DNA of 64,000 bases from Megalobrama amblycephala. Lineage: Eukaryota > Chordata > Actinopteri > Cypriniformes > Xenocyprididae. The notes under the pieces are model-generated. The model saw nothing but the letters and a program-made list of their open reading frames with translations. It ran no database searches and had not been told where the DNA came from. The position numbers and the translations under genes are program-made. The stretch's first letter is position 1; every line of letters begins with the position of its first letter. Positions 10,470-20,663 of the stretch are shown in pieces. The DNA lies in contig NC_063061.1 of assembly GCF_018812025.1 (NCBI RefSeq), positions 876,001 to 940,000 on the forward strand. The letters are read 5' to 3'.

Positions 10470-10610
10470 CTTATTTTTTGAATCGCCTAGTCCTAATGCT
10501 GCATCGTCCACAAAGATTGGTTCCCACATGGAGTCATGTGCGTCAATATCCCTCTGTTTCATTCTGGCATACAGAGCATCGTCTCTCTGAACTACATTTC
10601 CCACCATCCA
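10470..10610 (-). CDS. gabrb2: Predicted alternative cassette exon of the GABA-A receptor beta M3-M4 loop
   Basis: Inside the intron between the 245-bp exon and the terminal exon, the minus strand has a pyrimidine-rich acceptor (tatgctttcag/TGG), 47 open codons and a donor (aataag/gtactg). The segment is 141 bp and phase 0/0, so it can be inserted without changing frame. It reads WMVGNVVQRDDALYARMKQR, then a stretch with SMWEP, ending in GDSKNK. A second AG 24 bases further in (gttcag/AGA, position 10586) would give 39 codons. The human GABRB2 long isoform has a 38-residue insert at exactly this junction. As I recall it, that insert carries the same spaced pattern Tyr-x2-Ile-Lys-Gln ... Leu-Trp-Asp-Pro; here it is Tyr-x2-Met-Lys-Gln ... 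Met-Trp-Glu-Pro. Expression is inferred, not shown. Confidence 0.72.
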
Positions 10611-12182
10611 CTGAAAGCATACAAAATCATTACCATCAAAGCAGTCACTTTTCAAGAAATTTAGAAGTGTGAGAGGCAATGCTAGCATTTTGTGGATTAT
10701 GCCACAAAGAAAACCACAGCTCTAAACCCAAGAGCATCCTTCAATAAGTTCCACTAAATCTGAGCACCAGCGAAACATCTTCGAAATTTTAAACAACAAG
10801 AGTCTTGACCAGTTCCCTGAGAGCTGTTATTGCTCGATCAACTGTATATCAGTGGTTTTCAAATGTTAGGGTCAGTACTCAAAACTAGTTCACAGATCTG
10901 TAGCTACTAATAGGGTAAACAATGCTAAATGGCAATATTAAAACCCCCAAAATATAAATATAAATATCTCGGTCCAGAACCAAAACCAGCTGAGATCTAC
11001 TGATCTATGTCTCTGTTTTATAATTATGTAAAATACATAAACAGCTAAACAACTACAGTATCACTGCTATTATTTCATCCTCTAAATATAGTACATTACT
11101 ACCCAGCATTATCCTGATACAAGCAATCAGCTTTTTCCTAAAAAACTGCTAGTCCAATCTGGAATATTTTGTTGCCTAAACATAATTACAGATACTGCGA
11201 ACTAGGAGAAAAAACAAAAGGTAACTCCTCTAACATGCCAGTGCTATTTTCTGAATCTTCTTAAGGGGTTTAGATGCATTTATCCTATTTATCTTACAGA
11301 TGCAAGAATGTCCGTGCAAAATATCTGGATTTCAGCATTTAGCTTTTGGAGGAGTCATAAAACAGACGTTTACTTAACAGCCTGTCCTGTCAATGTTACA
11401 TCAGTGTTTTCAATAAAATTTTGAAATTTTGTGTGTTATTTAAGTCAGACTGTTTCTCTGTAGATGAAGATCAGACCACAATTTTATAAACAATCAATGC
11501 AGAAATCCAGTTACTGTATTTTTGAAAGGGTTAACAAGCTTATTGAAGCCACTGTGTATTTATCTTTTTATTAGTCTTTTTATTATTTTGACCTGATGTC
11601 ATGATGCCATAAAGGAGGGTAAAACAAAAGTTAATAGGTTATTCTCACTGCGATGATGGGTTATTGCATTAGAAGTTATGTGAATACCTGCAGACAACAT
11701 ATTAAATGTCATATACTAATGTAACGGCGGTAGCGTTCTGTGCATTTAGTTGGAAAAAAAAGCAAAAGGCTTCACTCAAATTCTGCCTCAACATAAAACC
11801 ACACCGATGTCTGCAACAGCCAAACAGCCTTCAAATATGACTGCAAACAAAAGTCATAAAATAAGAAGAACCACTGCTTTCATTCTCAAACCAATAAACT
11901 ACTCTAAATGTACAGATTTTATAGGGTCTGGGGACATTGAAATTACAGTGAAGATATGAATACAGACTAGACAGAACAATCAAAACAACCATTCACAAGT
12001 AACGGGCATTGACACTGACATCGATTTGCAGTGGCAAAGCCACCTGGAGTCAATTAGGCCTATTTAAATTCAGAGCTGGCGATTTCCGGTAACATGAGTG
12101 TCAGTGACAGTTTTCAGTTTTATAAAATTCAGTTAGTGACGCAATGCGATTTAAACATTGTATTTGTGAACACCCTTTAACA
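10611..12182. other. Intronic sequence without a recognised feature
   Basis: AT-rich and apparently unique sequence upstream of the cassette exon. Short open frames here show no motif and no third-position bias that I can see. Confidence 0.4.
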
Positions 12183-12632
12183 TACACTTAAAAACAACCC
12201 AAGTTGGGTTGAAAATGGACAAACCCAGCGGTTGGGTTAAATGTTTGCCCAATGTGCTGGGTAGTTTTATTTAACTCAACTATTGTTTAAAAATTACTAT
12301 ATGTCTGGCTTAAAATGAACCCAGAATATGTTGGAAATTAAAAATCAGACAAATAATTACTAGAGGCAACAATAATAATCAAAAGATGAACAATTAAGTT
12401 AATAAATGTTTATTGTTTAATCATTATTCATTAACTTATTAATAAATATGAATTTCCAACATATTTTGGGGTCATTTTATGCAAGCAATACATTAATTTT
12501 TAAACAATAGTTGAGTTAAATAAAACTACCCAGCAGGTTGAGTAAACATTTAACCCAACTGCTGGGTTAAAACAACCCAATCACTGGGTTTTTCCATATT
12601 TTTTTTTTTTACCCAGCATTTTTAGAGTGTAG
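12183..12632. mobile_element. Fold-back MITE with GGGTT/AACCC-rich arms
   Basis: The left arm carries acccaagttgggttgaaaat, cccagcggttgggttaaatg and gctgggtagttttatttaac. The right arm (12507-12632) repeats these in inverted order and ends acccagcatttttagagtgt. A central part (aatttccaacatattttggg / ccagaatatgttggaaatta) pairs as well, so the whole unit can form a long hairpin. The 5' tip has lost about a dozen bases relative to the 3' tip. Non-coding. Confidence 0.7.
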
Positions 12633-12702
12633 GAATCACATCAATTTGCATTACAATTTACATTGTGAGCAGAAGAACTACTTCAGTATAATAATTTACT
12701 AT

Positions 12703-13102
12703 TTTGGTAACACTTTACAATAAGGGCCTATTAGTTAATGTGTTAACTAACATTAACTAACAATGGGCTATACATTTGTTACAGTATTTATGAATCTTTG
12801 TTAACATCAGTTAATAAAAAGACAACTGTTCATTGTTAGTTCATGTTAGCTCAGGACCATCAAAACATAACTTTTGATTTTGTTAATGTATTAGTAAATG
12901 CTGAAATTAGCATTAACTAAGATTAATAAATGCTTAAGAAGTATTTTTTCATTGTTAGCATGTTAACTAATGTAGTTAAAGGTTAACCACTGATTTTAAA
13001 CCAGCATTGTATTGTTACAATGTCAAATGTATTTGCCTACCATTTAAAAAAAAAAAAAATCTGTTTTCTCTAGTCATCTAGCACAGATTGTAAAGTGTCA
13101 CC
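12703..13102. mobile_element. MITE with TGGTAACACTTTACAAT ends
   Basis: The left end tggtaacactttacaataag and right end ttgtaaagtgtcacca are inverted repeats. The interior is rich in ttaactaacattaactaa-type motifs, a highly repeated cyprinid non-autonomous element. It ends about 100 bp downstream of the 245-bp GABA-A exon in the direction of transcription. Confidence 0.65.
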
Positions 13103-13205
13103 ACAATTTTTATAATTCACTTTTTCCAACATTAAATGTATAATTACTGTTAAAGTTACTGTGCAGCTAATATAAACGTTGGTAATGTTTGAATTTCAAA
13201 CATAC

Positions 13206-13450
13206 TTTGTTGGGATCCATTCTCATTTTTTCATTGTTGGCTGTGGAGGCTTTCTCTGCAGCTCTCTTCTGCCGCTGCGGTCCCCTGCCGAAGAAGATAT
13301 AGTTGACCAGCGCATACTCCAGCAGAGCCAGGAAGACGAAGACGAAACAGCCCATCAGGTACATGTCAATGGCTTTGACATATGGAATCTTTGGAAGAGT
13401 CTCCCGCAAATGTGTGTTGATGGTGGTCATGGTCAGCACAGTGGTGATGC
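13206..13450 (-). CDS. gabrb2: GABA-A receptor beta exon, M2-M3 and start of the cytoplasmic loop (245 bp)
   Basis: The exon encodes the rest of pore helix M2 ([14 protein letters not shown]), the M2-M3 loop ([18 protein letters not shown]), M3 ([20 protein letters not shown]) and the start of the M3-M4 cytoplasmic loop, ending [11 protein letters not shown]. The Asn in TTINTHL is the residue that in beta2/beta3 gives etomidate and loreclezole sensitivity (beta1 has Ser). The Met of DMYLMG, another anaesthetic-site residue, is also present. The acceptor is gaacgtag/gc and the donor is aacaaa/gtatgt, leaving the reading frame at phase 0. This allows either direct joining to the terminal exon or inclusion of the 10470-10610 cassette. 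Confidence 0.96.
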
Positions 13451-13541
13451 CTACGTTCAAGAGGGAATTATTGTTAAGAGTGGAATGACAAAAAGTGGAT
13501 TGTAATGAGGTATTTGGAAACAAAGATTCATAAATACTGAT

Positions 13542-13923
13542 TGTCCAAGCCAAGAACAAATGGGCAGGTAGGATCAAGGAGGGGAGGCAGAAGCTAGTGG
13601 CTCAAAGTGCAAGGGTTTTAATGAGTGAAAAGGGCAAAACTAAAAGCCAGGTGACTTAAATGAAACAAAAACGTGTTCAAAAACCAGGAAGTCAGAAGGG
13701 AACAAAACAGGGCTAAAAACAACAAAACACAAAAGAAAACATAGGTGTACTTATACACAATGGCTAATGAGAAAACTAGAAAACACCTGGGAATGATAAT
13801 GGGCTAACCAACAGAAAAACTACAAGGGGACTACAAAATGGCAACTGGAAACAGGAAATAGCCAAATATAAACTAAACATAAAAGTCCAAATGGGAGGCA
13901 AGACAAAACCTTTTCTTTCTACA
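13542..13923 (-). repeat. Probable solo LTR remnant
   Basis: On the minus strand the segment begins TGTAGAAAG, contains a TATA-like tgtataagtaca and C/T-rich blocks typical of fish gypsy LTRs, and ends CTTGGACA. No target duplication could be matched. It lies about 90 bp upstream of the 245-bp exon, close to where branch-point sequences are expected. Confidence 0.4.
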
Positions 13924-14056
13924 CCTTAGCTTTGAAATTGTTTGCATAATTTTATATAGTTTGGGGATTTTCTGTGTATTTAATTAATTCATTGATCACC
14001 TACTCCTGTCCTTCACTTAGTCTCATTACCTTTATGTATTTAAACCCTCAGTCATT

Positions 14057-14572
14057 GGCTGCGTCCGAAAACTGTAAAATGCTGCCTTCTGAGGACACAT
14101 TTCAAGGTAGGAAGGCATCAAGGCACGTCTGAATCCAATGTTAGCTTCCCTTCCTGTCTCATGAGATCAGACCTTCCTCAGATCGATTTTTGAAGGAAGC
14201 ATAGATGTATCCTTAGCTGCCTTTGATATCCCACAATCCTGTGCTTTCCATTCTGTGACAGTTGAGCTAGAAAAATAAAGATGGCGTCCGAACGTTGCGT
14301 TTGCTGCTCAGTTTGTGTATAAATGTACAATTTTGACCAACATATTTCAATTTTGATATCAAGAAATTACTACTGTAGTAATTAATTATTTGTTTAGTTC
14401 TCACCAAAGCTCACGCTATTTTGCTGTAGATCATTAAACTGTTACGCTGCCTCAGAAGTCTGTCCGAAATCAGTTGCGTGAGGTGCCTTCATGCACAAAC
14501 GCTGCCGTACAAGTCATTCTCTTATAAGGTAGTGAGGCAGCAAGACAGCTACTTGGGTTTTCGGACGCAGCC
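14057..14572. mobile_element. MITE with GGCTGCGTCCGAAAAC ends
   Basis: The perfect terminal inverted repeats ggctgcgtccgaaaac and gttttcggacgcagcc enclose 516 bp. The flanks share a 3-bp ATT at 14054-14056 and 14573-14575, suggesting a PIF/Harbinger-like 3-bp duplication. Subterminal gccttc/gaaggc motifs occur in both halves. No coding sequence. Confidence 0.75.
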
Positions 14573-14818
14573 ATTGTCTGCCAATGTAGCGATTTTGACG
14601 TTAGATTTGGCGACTTCCCTGCCCCTTTTGAGACTTTTCTCAAAAGCCTAGCGACAAATCTAACAACCTCTTGGACAGACCTTATCTAGATTCTGTGATT
14701 CGCCCACTGATCTATATTTATATTAGTATAGATCTGTGGACTCGGAAGTATGCCGTCATCTAGCAACCAGTTTTAGCTACTTTCAGCTGAAAGCAATTGG
14801 CAACACTGTCATCTGATC

Positions 14819-15060
14819 ATTAGCTGCATCCTATTTTGGAGGCTGCGTCCTCTGGAGCTTGCATACGTCATCAAGGATGTCTTATTTAAGAAAAGTAATC
14901 GTAATAAAATTAACTGTTATTCCTCGTGAGGTGTAAAATACTGTAATTTTGTTCTTACTTTGCAATCTAATAGTTACTTTTGAGACTGCCACGATGACAT
15001 ATGCAGCCTTCAAATGTGACCTCCGGAGGATGCAGCCTTTGAAATCAGATGCAGCTAATG
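14819..15060. mobile_element. Short MITE with CATTAGCTGCATC ends
   Basis: The left end cattagctgcatcctatttt and the right end gaaatcagatgcagctaatg are inverted. Subterminal ggaggctgcgtcctctggag and ctccggaggatgcagccttt also pair. The target duplication is unclear. Non-coding. Confidence 0.6.
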
Positions 15061-15956
15061 TCTTGTGTTGAAGTTTTGTAGTAGTTTTTCTCTGTATCAT
15101 TCCTGGTGTTTATTAAATGTGTTTTCATTGCTCTTCTGTGAAAAGCATCTTTTGTGGATTATCCTGTCTAGCCAGTGTGTGACAACTGCATTCTATGAAG
15201 ACTAAATGAGATCACCCTAAGTATGACCTCATTTATAAAGTTAGAAAAACATGCGTGTGTGAGGGGGCTTTATCTGAATTGTTTCCTTTCAGTTGATGAT
15301 TCAGAATCTTAAAATTGTAGGATTTTTCATGCTCTCAGCTGGAAGAGTGGGAGTTAGGCACCTTAATTGGTGAAACACAAAGCCTTCCTGCTTCTCAACA
15401 GTGATTAAGAAATAGTTCTGTCATTTTATGCATTGAAATATCCATTCAGTGTCATTCTGACAATTTTCATGAAATTCATTGCAGATCCTACCTATCCATG
15501 CAGACGCACATTTGTATCCAAATATTTTATGATTCTAATCAGTATGAGCTTCACTCATATCTGTTCATCCTATACATCCACAATTACTCAGCCTTCTGTT
15601 AAATGCTACAGTGGTTTGCACTTGTGTGGATGAATGAGGCCAGGCCAGACGGCAATCACAAAGAGTGCTCATTTATTCACACTGAGAAGCCTGCATGCTT
15701 GCTACCTCAGCCTTGCATAATCAGTGATGACAGGAAAAAAGTCGAGGCAAACGAGAGAGAGAGAGAGATGGAGAGAATGTGTACTGTAAAAAAAAAAGTA
15801 TAAATGTCTGTCGCTATGCTTGATTAAAGACTTTCAAAAAAAGGATCTTAGAGGGTACTTGGGGTGAACCTCATGAAACCTATTCTAAAAACTGTCCCAG
15901 TCATATTTCATCCAAAATGCAAAATAATGCAATAACATAAAAGATCATTGTCTTAC
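15061..15956. other. Intronic sequence without a recognised feature
   Basis: A short GA run (15755-15776) is the only local pattern. No gene or element boundary recognised. Confidence 0.35.
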
Positions 15957-16031
15957 TGTCATGGTTAACTGTAGCGTAATCCAAACAAAGAGAGATGCAT
16001 GACCCAGAATGACGAATAATGAAAATATATA

Positions 16032-17574
16032 CAAACCTGATTCCAAAAAAGTTGGGACACTGTACAAATTGTGAATAAAAACAGAATGCAATGATGTGGA
16101 AGTTTCAAATTTCAATATTTTATTCAGAATACAACATAGACAACATATCAAATGTTTAAACTGAGAAAATGTATAATTTTAAGGGAAAAATAAGTTGATT
16201 TTAAATTTCATGGCATCAACACCCCCTCTTCTTTTTATAACAGTCTGCAAACGTCTGGGGACTGAGGAGACAAGTTGCTCAAGTTTAGGAATAGGAATGT
16301 TGTCCCATTCTTGTCTAATACAGGCTTCTAGTTGCTCAACTGTCTTAGGTCTTCTTTATTGCATCTTCCTCTTTATGATGTGCCAAATGTTTTCTATGGG
16401 TGAAAGATCTGGACTGCAGGCTGGCCATTTCAGTACCCGGATCCTTCTTCTATGCAGCCATGATGTTGAATTGATGCAGTATGTGGTCTGGCATTGTCAT
16501 GTTGGAAAATGCAAGGTCTTCCCTGAAAGAGACGACGTCTGGATGGGAGCATATGTTGTTCTAGAACTTGGATATACCTTTCAGCATTGATGGTGCCTTT
16601 CCAGATGTGTAAGCTGCCCATGCCACACGCACTCATGCAACCCCATACCATCAGAGATGCAGGCTTCTGAACTGAGCGCTGATAACAACTTGGGTTGTTC
16701 TTGTCCTCTTTAGTCCGGATGACATGGCATCCCAGTTTTCCAAAAAGAACTTCAAATTTTGATTCGTCTGACCACAGAACAGTTTTCCACTTTGCCACAG
16801 TCCATTTTAAATGAGCCTTGGCCCAGAGAAAACGCCTGCGCTTCTGGATCATGTTTAGATATGGCTTCTTTTTTGACCTATAGAGTTTTAGCCGGCAACG
16901 GCGAACGGTGGATTGTGTTCACCGACAATGTTTTCTGGAAGTATTCCTGAGCCCATGTTGTGATTTCCATTACAGTAGCATTCCTGTATGTGATGCAGTG
17001 CCGTCTAAGGGCCCGAAGATCACGGGCATCCAGTATGGTTTTCCGGCCTTGACCCTTACGCACAGAGATTGTTCCAGATTCTCTGAATCTTTGGATGATA
17101 TTATGCACTGTAGATGATGATAACTTTAAACTCTTTGCAATTTTTCTCTGAGAAACTCCTTTCTGATATTGCTCCACTATTTTTGGCTGCAGCATTGGGG
17201 GAATTGGTGATCCTCTGCCCATCTTGACTTCTGAGAGACATTGCCACTCTGAGAGGCTCTTTTTATACCCAATCATGTTGCCAATTGACCTAATAAGTTG
17301 CAAATTGGTCCTCCAGCTGTTCCTTATATGTACATTTAACTTTTCCGGCCTCTTATTGCTACCTGTCCCAACCTTTCTATAATGTGTAGCTCTCATGAAA
17401 TCCAAAATGAGCTAATATTTGGCATGACATTTCAAAATGTCTCACTTTCAACATTTGATATGTTATCTATATTCTATTGTGAATAAAATACAAGTTTATG
17501 AGATTTGTAAATTACTGCATTCCTTTTTTATTCACAATTTGTACAGTGTCCCAACTTTTTTGGAATCAGGTTTG
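16032..17574 (-). mobile_element. Tc1-like DNA transposon, inactive copy
   Basis: The inverted ends caaacctgattccaaaaaag and its complement at 17555-17574 continue for about 50 bp and are bounded by TA (16030-16031 and 17575-17576). Length is 1543 bp. It carries a broken transposase on the minus strand, the same strand as the GABA-A gene, in the intron between the 153 and 245 bp exons. Confidence 0.9.
16190..17222 (-). pseudogene. Tc1-like transposase pseudogene
   Basis: The coding start is MGRGSPIPPMLQPKIVEQYQ at 17222. A helix-turn-helix follows (VSQRKIAKSLKLSSSTVHNI), then a basic GQGRKTIL linker. After a frameshift near 16870 come FLWAKAHLKWT and VLWSDESKF (first Asp) and FQHDNARPHTA (second Asp). 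After another shift come SPDLSPIENIWHIIKRK (third acidic residue) and a C-terminus GVDAMKF. All catalytic motifs survive, but at least two frameshifts break the protein. Confidence 0.9.
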
Positions 17575-17930
17575 TATATTACAGAGAGAGCAAGAAGACT
17601 ACACATGGAACATAATGATAGCGCAAGACAAAGAACTGAGGAAAACAGAGGGCTTATATACACAAGGGAAGATCATTAACAGAATAGGGAACAGGTGAGA
17701 CAGTAATCAGGGACCATGACAACTAATGAAAGAACTAGAACTCGGGGCAAATGGTGAAATGAAAACAAAACAAGATATTGAGGAGAATATGAGGAGGGCA
17801 GGGCAGAAAAGCAGGAGAGAACACCACTGCACTATAACAGGATCCTCAACCGAAGACACAGAAGGTGGATAGGGAGAGGTGAGTATATATACAGTATATA
17901 AAATGAATGTCACCAGCTGTGCGCGCCTAC

Positions 17931-18083
17931 CTAAAGCAACCCTGGCAGCCGAGGCATCATAGTTGATCCAGAAGGATACCCAAGATAGGATGGTGATTAG
18001 GATTGAAGGCATGTAGGTCTGCAGAATGAAGTAGCCAATGTTTCTCTTGAGCTTGAAGCTCAGGGAGAGGCGAGGATATGAAC
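17931..18083 (-). CDS. gabrb2: GABA-A receptor beta exon, pre-M1 to start of M2 (153 bp)
   Basis: The exon opens with [18 protein letters not shown] (loop C Tyr, pre-M1 linker). It continues through M1 ([20 protein letters not shown]) and the M1-M2 turn to [10 protein letters not shown] at the start of M2, the channel-lining helix. The acceptor is catccag/gt and the donor is gctttag/gtaggc. Length 153 bp and phase 1/1 agree with the family. The sequence is almost identical to mammalian beta2 over this region. Its 3' neighbour in the intron is a solo LTR split by a Tc1-like copy, about 210 bp downstream in the direction of transcription. Confidence 0.96.
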
Positions 18084-19324
18084 CTGGATGAAAATAACCC
18101 AGCAAAAAGATCACAATCCATAAGATGCATTTATAAAATGCTTTTTTGTACAGTTTAATGGTTCTGTATATTTTGTCATAGGATCAGACCAAATCACACT
18201 CAAAACTCCTCTGGTAATATTAATTAAGTATCATATTGTGTACTAGACACTGTAATATATGTAATACTCACATTTGTGCATGGTGCTTTGTAAGCCCATA
18301 GGATAAAAGTGATTCGTAAACATATATGCAGATAATTAACAAATACAGTTTATTGAGATAATTTATATTTATTAAATATATTTATATCTCTCTATGTATG
18401 TCACATTTAATTGCACAGTATAGGGAGGGAGGGAGAGCAGGAGACGGGATCAGGAATCATGCCATATGTCAGAGCAGGGTCCATGTGACTATGTTTCGAC
18501 AGATCCATAATTTCTTATAACAGCGTGTTACTGCATGATGATAAAGTACCCCCCCTCCAAAAAAAAAGAAAAAGAAAAGAAAAACCCAGTGCATTAGCAT
18601 TACACTACAAATGCAATGGAGTAGCAATTTAGACTATCCTATGGCTTAAAAAAGGCCATCAAATCAGGAGGGGTTGAAATCACGTTCTGGTTGGAATCGT
18701 TTTGAGGCGTTGGAATATGACTGTCTTCATCCTCTTTGACATGCTGAACCAAACGTCATTTCCAAAGACTGCATCTACAGCTAACCTCCTGACTTACATG
18801 ACAAATTCATGAATATGAAAATGTAGTCAATGAATAAATCAAGTGGTCACACAACATTTTGTTAAATAACTTATAAGAACACAGTGTGCCTTGTTTTTAA
18901 TGTATGTGTTTTTCATTCTTAGACCAGGGTGAATTCATATAACCGCTGGGGCCTGGCACAGAACTAGCCACGCCAAACTGAGCAGGTTCATAAACCCCAA
19001 CGTGTTGCTTATTCATTACTAGGGTCTTCCATGAATGACTTGCTTACTGACTCTAACGGAAACTGCTTCCTGAAGCAGAAACTGCCTCCTAGAGCCAGCT
19101 GCATATGTGTAAATGTGATAAATGGGTCTAAATGGGAGTGAGTTTTTGACCTTAAAGTGTCCTAATAAGTGGTGAAGTTAGGTAATGTAGACTTTATTTT
19201 GCATTTGAGAACACCACCACAAACTGGTCTTTTAAGTAAAGACTTTACCTTTGCTTTATCTAATCATATAGTTATTTCAGTTCTTGGCTTATTCCTATAG
19301 TGTTCTGTAGTCTGGTTTTATTAC
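18084..19324. other. Intron between the 138 and 153 bp exons
   Basis: Short intron with a C/A-rich run near 18548-18585. No mobile element recognised. Confidence 0.4.
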
Positions 19325-19462
19325 CTGTAGAAAACACCACATTTTTAGAGATGAGTTTGTAGTCCACTATAGAGAACTGAGGAAGCTCTATCCTTTCAAC
19401 CCCCGTTACTGCATGGTCGCCACCTCGCCAGTAAAACTCAATATCATCTGTGGTGTAGCCAT
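19325..19462 (-). CDS. gabrb2: GABA-A receptor beta exon, loops B to C (138 bp)
   Basis: The exon encodes the end of the extracellular ligand-binding domain: [18 protein letters not shown] followed by a stretch rich in beta-strand residues and ending FSTG. The first two bases finish the loop B Tyr codon started in the 83-bp exon, and the last base starts the Gly codon completed in the next exon. The acceptor is ctccctcag/at and the donor is ctacag/gtaata. Exon length (138 bp) and phases match the conserved vertebrate GABRB structure. The residues are intermediate between beta2 and beta3. No frameshift or stop is present. Confidence 0.95.
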
Positions 19463-20349
19463 CTGAGGGAGAAACAGACACATATTAAAACATATATGGA
19501 TGATGGTCTCATTGGTTGTTCTGAAGTCGGTCATTAATAGATATTCTGGCATCACTACAAGTGCATAAGTAATAAAAAAAAGAGAAAGAAATGATACAGC
19601 TTACGGTTCCAGCTTATGACAATCTGCATAAACTTGCAAATCCCAGCCCATTACACAAATGAACACACACTTGCAAAGCTAACATAAGTTGATTAGCTAG
19701 TGACCCAAAAAAAAAAAAATGTTTATGAACATTTTCTAGCAGCTGTGATGTTGTCTGGACAGATGCCACAAAATACAATAATGCATTCTGGGGAAAATGT
19801 AAAACAGTTCTTGCATTATAAGAAATGAATTATTTGTTTTTAAATGGTTGGATAAATTTAACTTTGCCAAGTTATGAACCGTCAGCTACAGCAAACAGTG
19901 TCTTTATTCATTATAAACCTCGCATATCCATAATTTAACATGTTAAATCATTCAAGGCTTGCTAAGATGTGAAGAATTATAAATGATGAAACATGTGATC
20001 AAGTTCAGCTGTGAACATTTACTACATCTGAGGGGAGCTCTGAAATGGACCTGTAATATGGGTCATGATATGAGATATTCTCTCCTATCTAATAACAACA
20101 GAAGAATGTGCATGACATGTGCCACATGTTGTTGCCTGAATCATTATTTTATTTTTATTTTTTTGTGGAGTTGGGATCAAGCTCAGGGATGGACATGGGG
20201 CTAAAATCCACACAAGTTCCACAAGTTCCCAGTGAATATTTTTGCTGGGGTTAAGGCCTTAAATGATAGATATTATTGAATTTACAGCAAATGCAGTTAA
20301 CAAACTTATTATTGCATTCTTGTCACATAGAAATGCACTGATTTTGAGA
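19463..20349. other. 5' intron sequence without a recognised feature
   Basis: Last part of the 29-kb intron before the 138-bp exon. Only short A runs are seen. Confidence 0.35.
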
Positions 20350-20510
20350 TAGGATACCATAAAGTAAATTCACTGCTATTAAATTCTGTCATCATTTACT
20401 CAACCTGTATGACTTTCTCTCTTCTGTGAAACACAAAAGAAGATATTTTGAAGGATGTTGGTAACCAAACCATTTTAGTAAGCTATCCTTGACTTCTACT
20501 GTAATACTGG

Positions 20511-20558
<48 letters not shown>

Positions 20559-20663
20559 CAGACTCAAATGATTTTCGTTTATGTTCCACAGAAAGAAAGA
20601 CATTCAGGGTTAGAATGACATTAGGGTGAGTAAATGATGCAATTTTGGGTTTAACTATTTCTT
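20350..20663. mobile_element. TTAA-type MITE with an internal AAT microsatellite
   Basis: The left half reads ctgtcatcatttactcaacc with tgtgaaacacaaaagaagat. The right half reads gtagaatgac-like agggtgagtaaatgatgcaa and ends gtttaactatttctttaa. The two halves are inverted copies, as in the 1326-1662 element. The interior (20512-20554) is an (AAT)n tract. Confidence 0.6.
20512..20554. repeat. (AAT)n microsatellite
   Basis: About 14 uninterrupted AAT units followed by an A run. Confidence 0.95.

Larger units (their letters stand above)
15957..17721 (-). repeat. Solo LTR (about 0.22 kb) split by a Tc1-like insertion
   Basis: The outer pieces 15957-16031 and 17575-17721 together read, on the minus strand, TGTCATGGTCCC ... 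tatataagccct ... GTTAACCATGACA. The unit has TG...CA ends with a 9-bp terminal inverted repeat and a TATA box, as in a gypsy LTR. A 5-bp target duplication is not evident, so it is old. The Tc1-like copy landed inside it. Confidence 0.6.

Noticed and set aside
13179..13505. 108-codon plus-strand frame over the M2-M3 exon
   Set aside because: It is the antisense of a conserved receptor exon and runs through its splice site.
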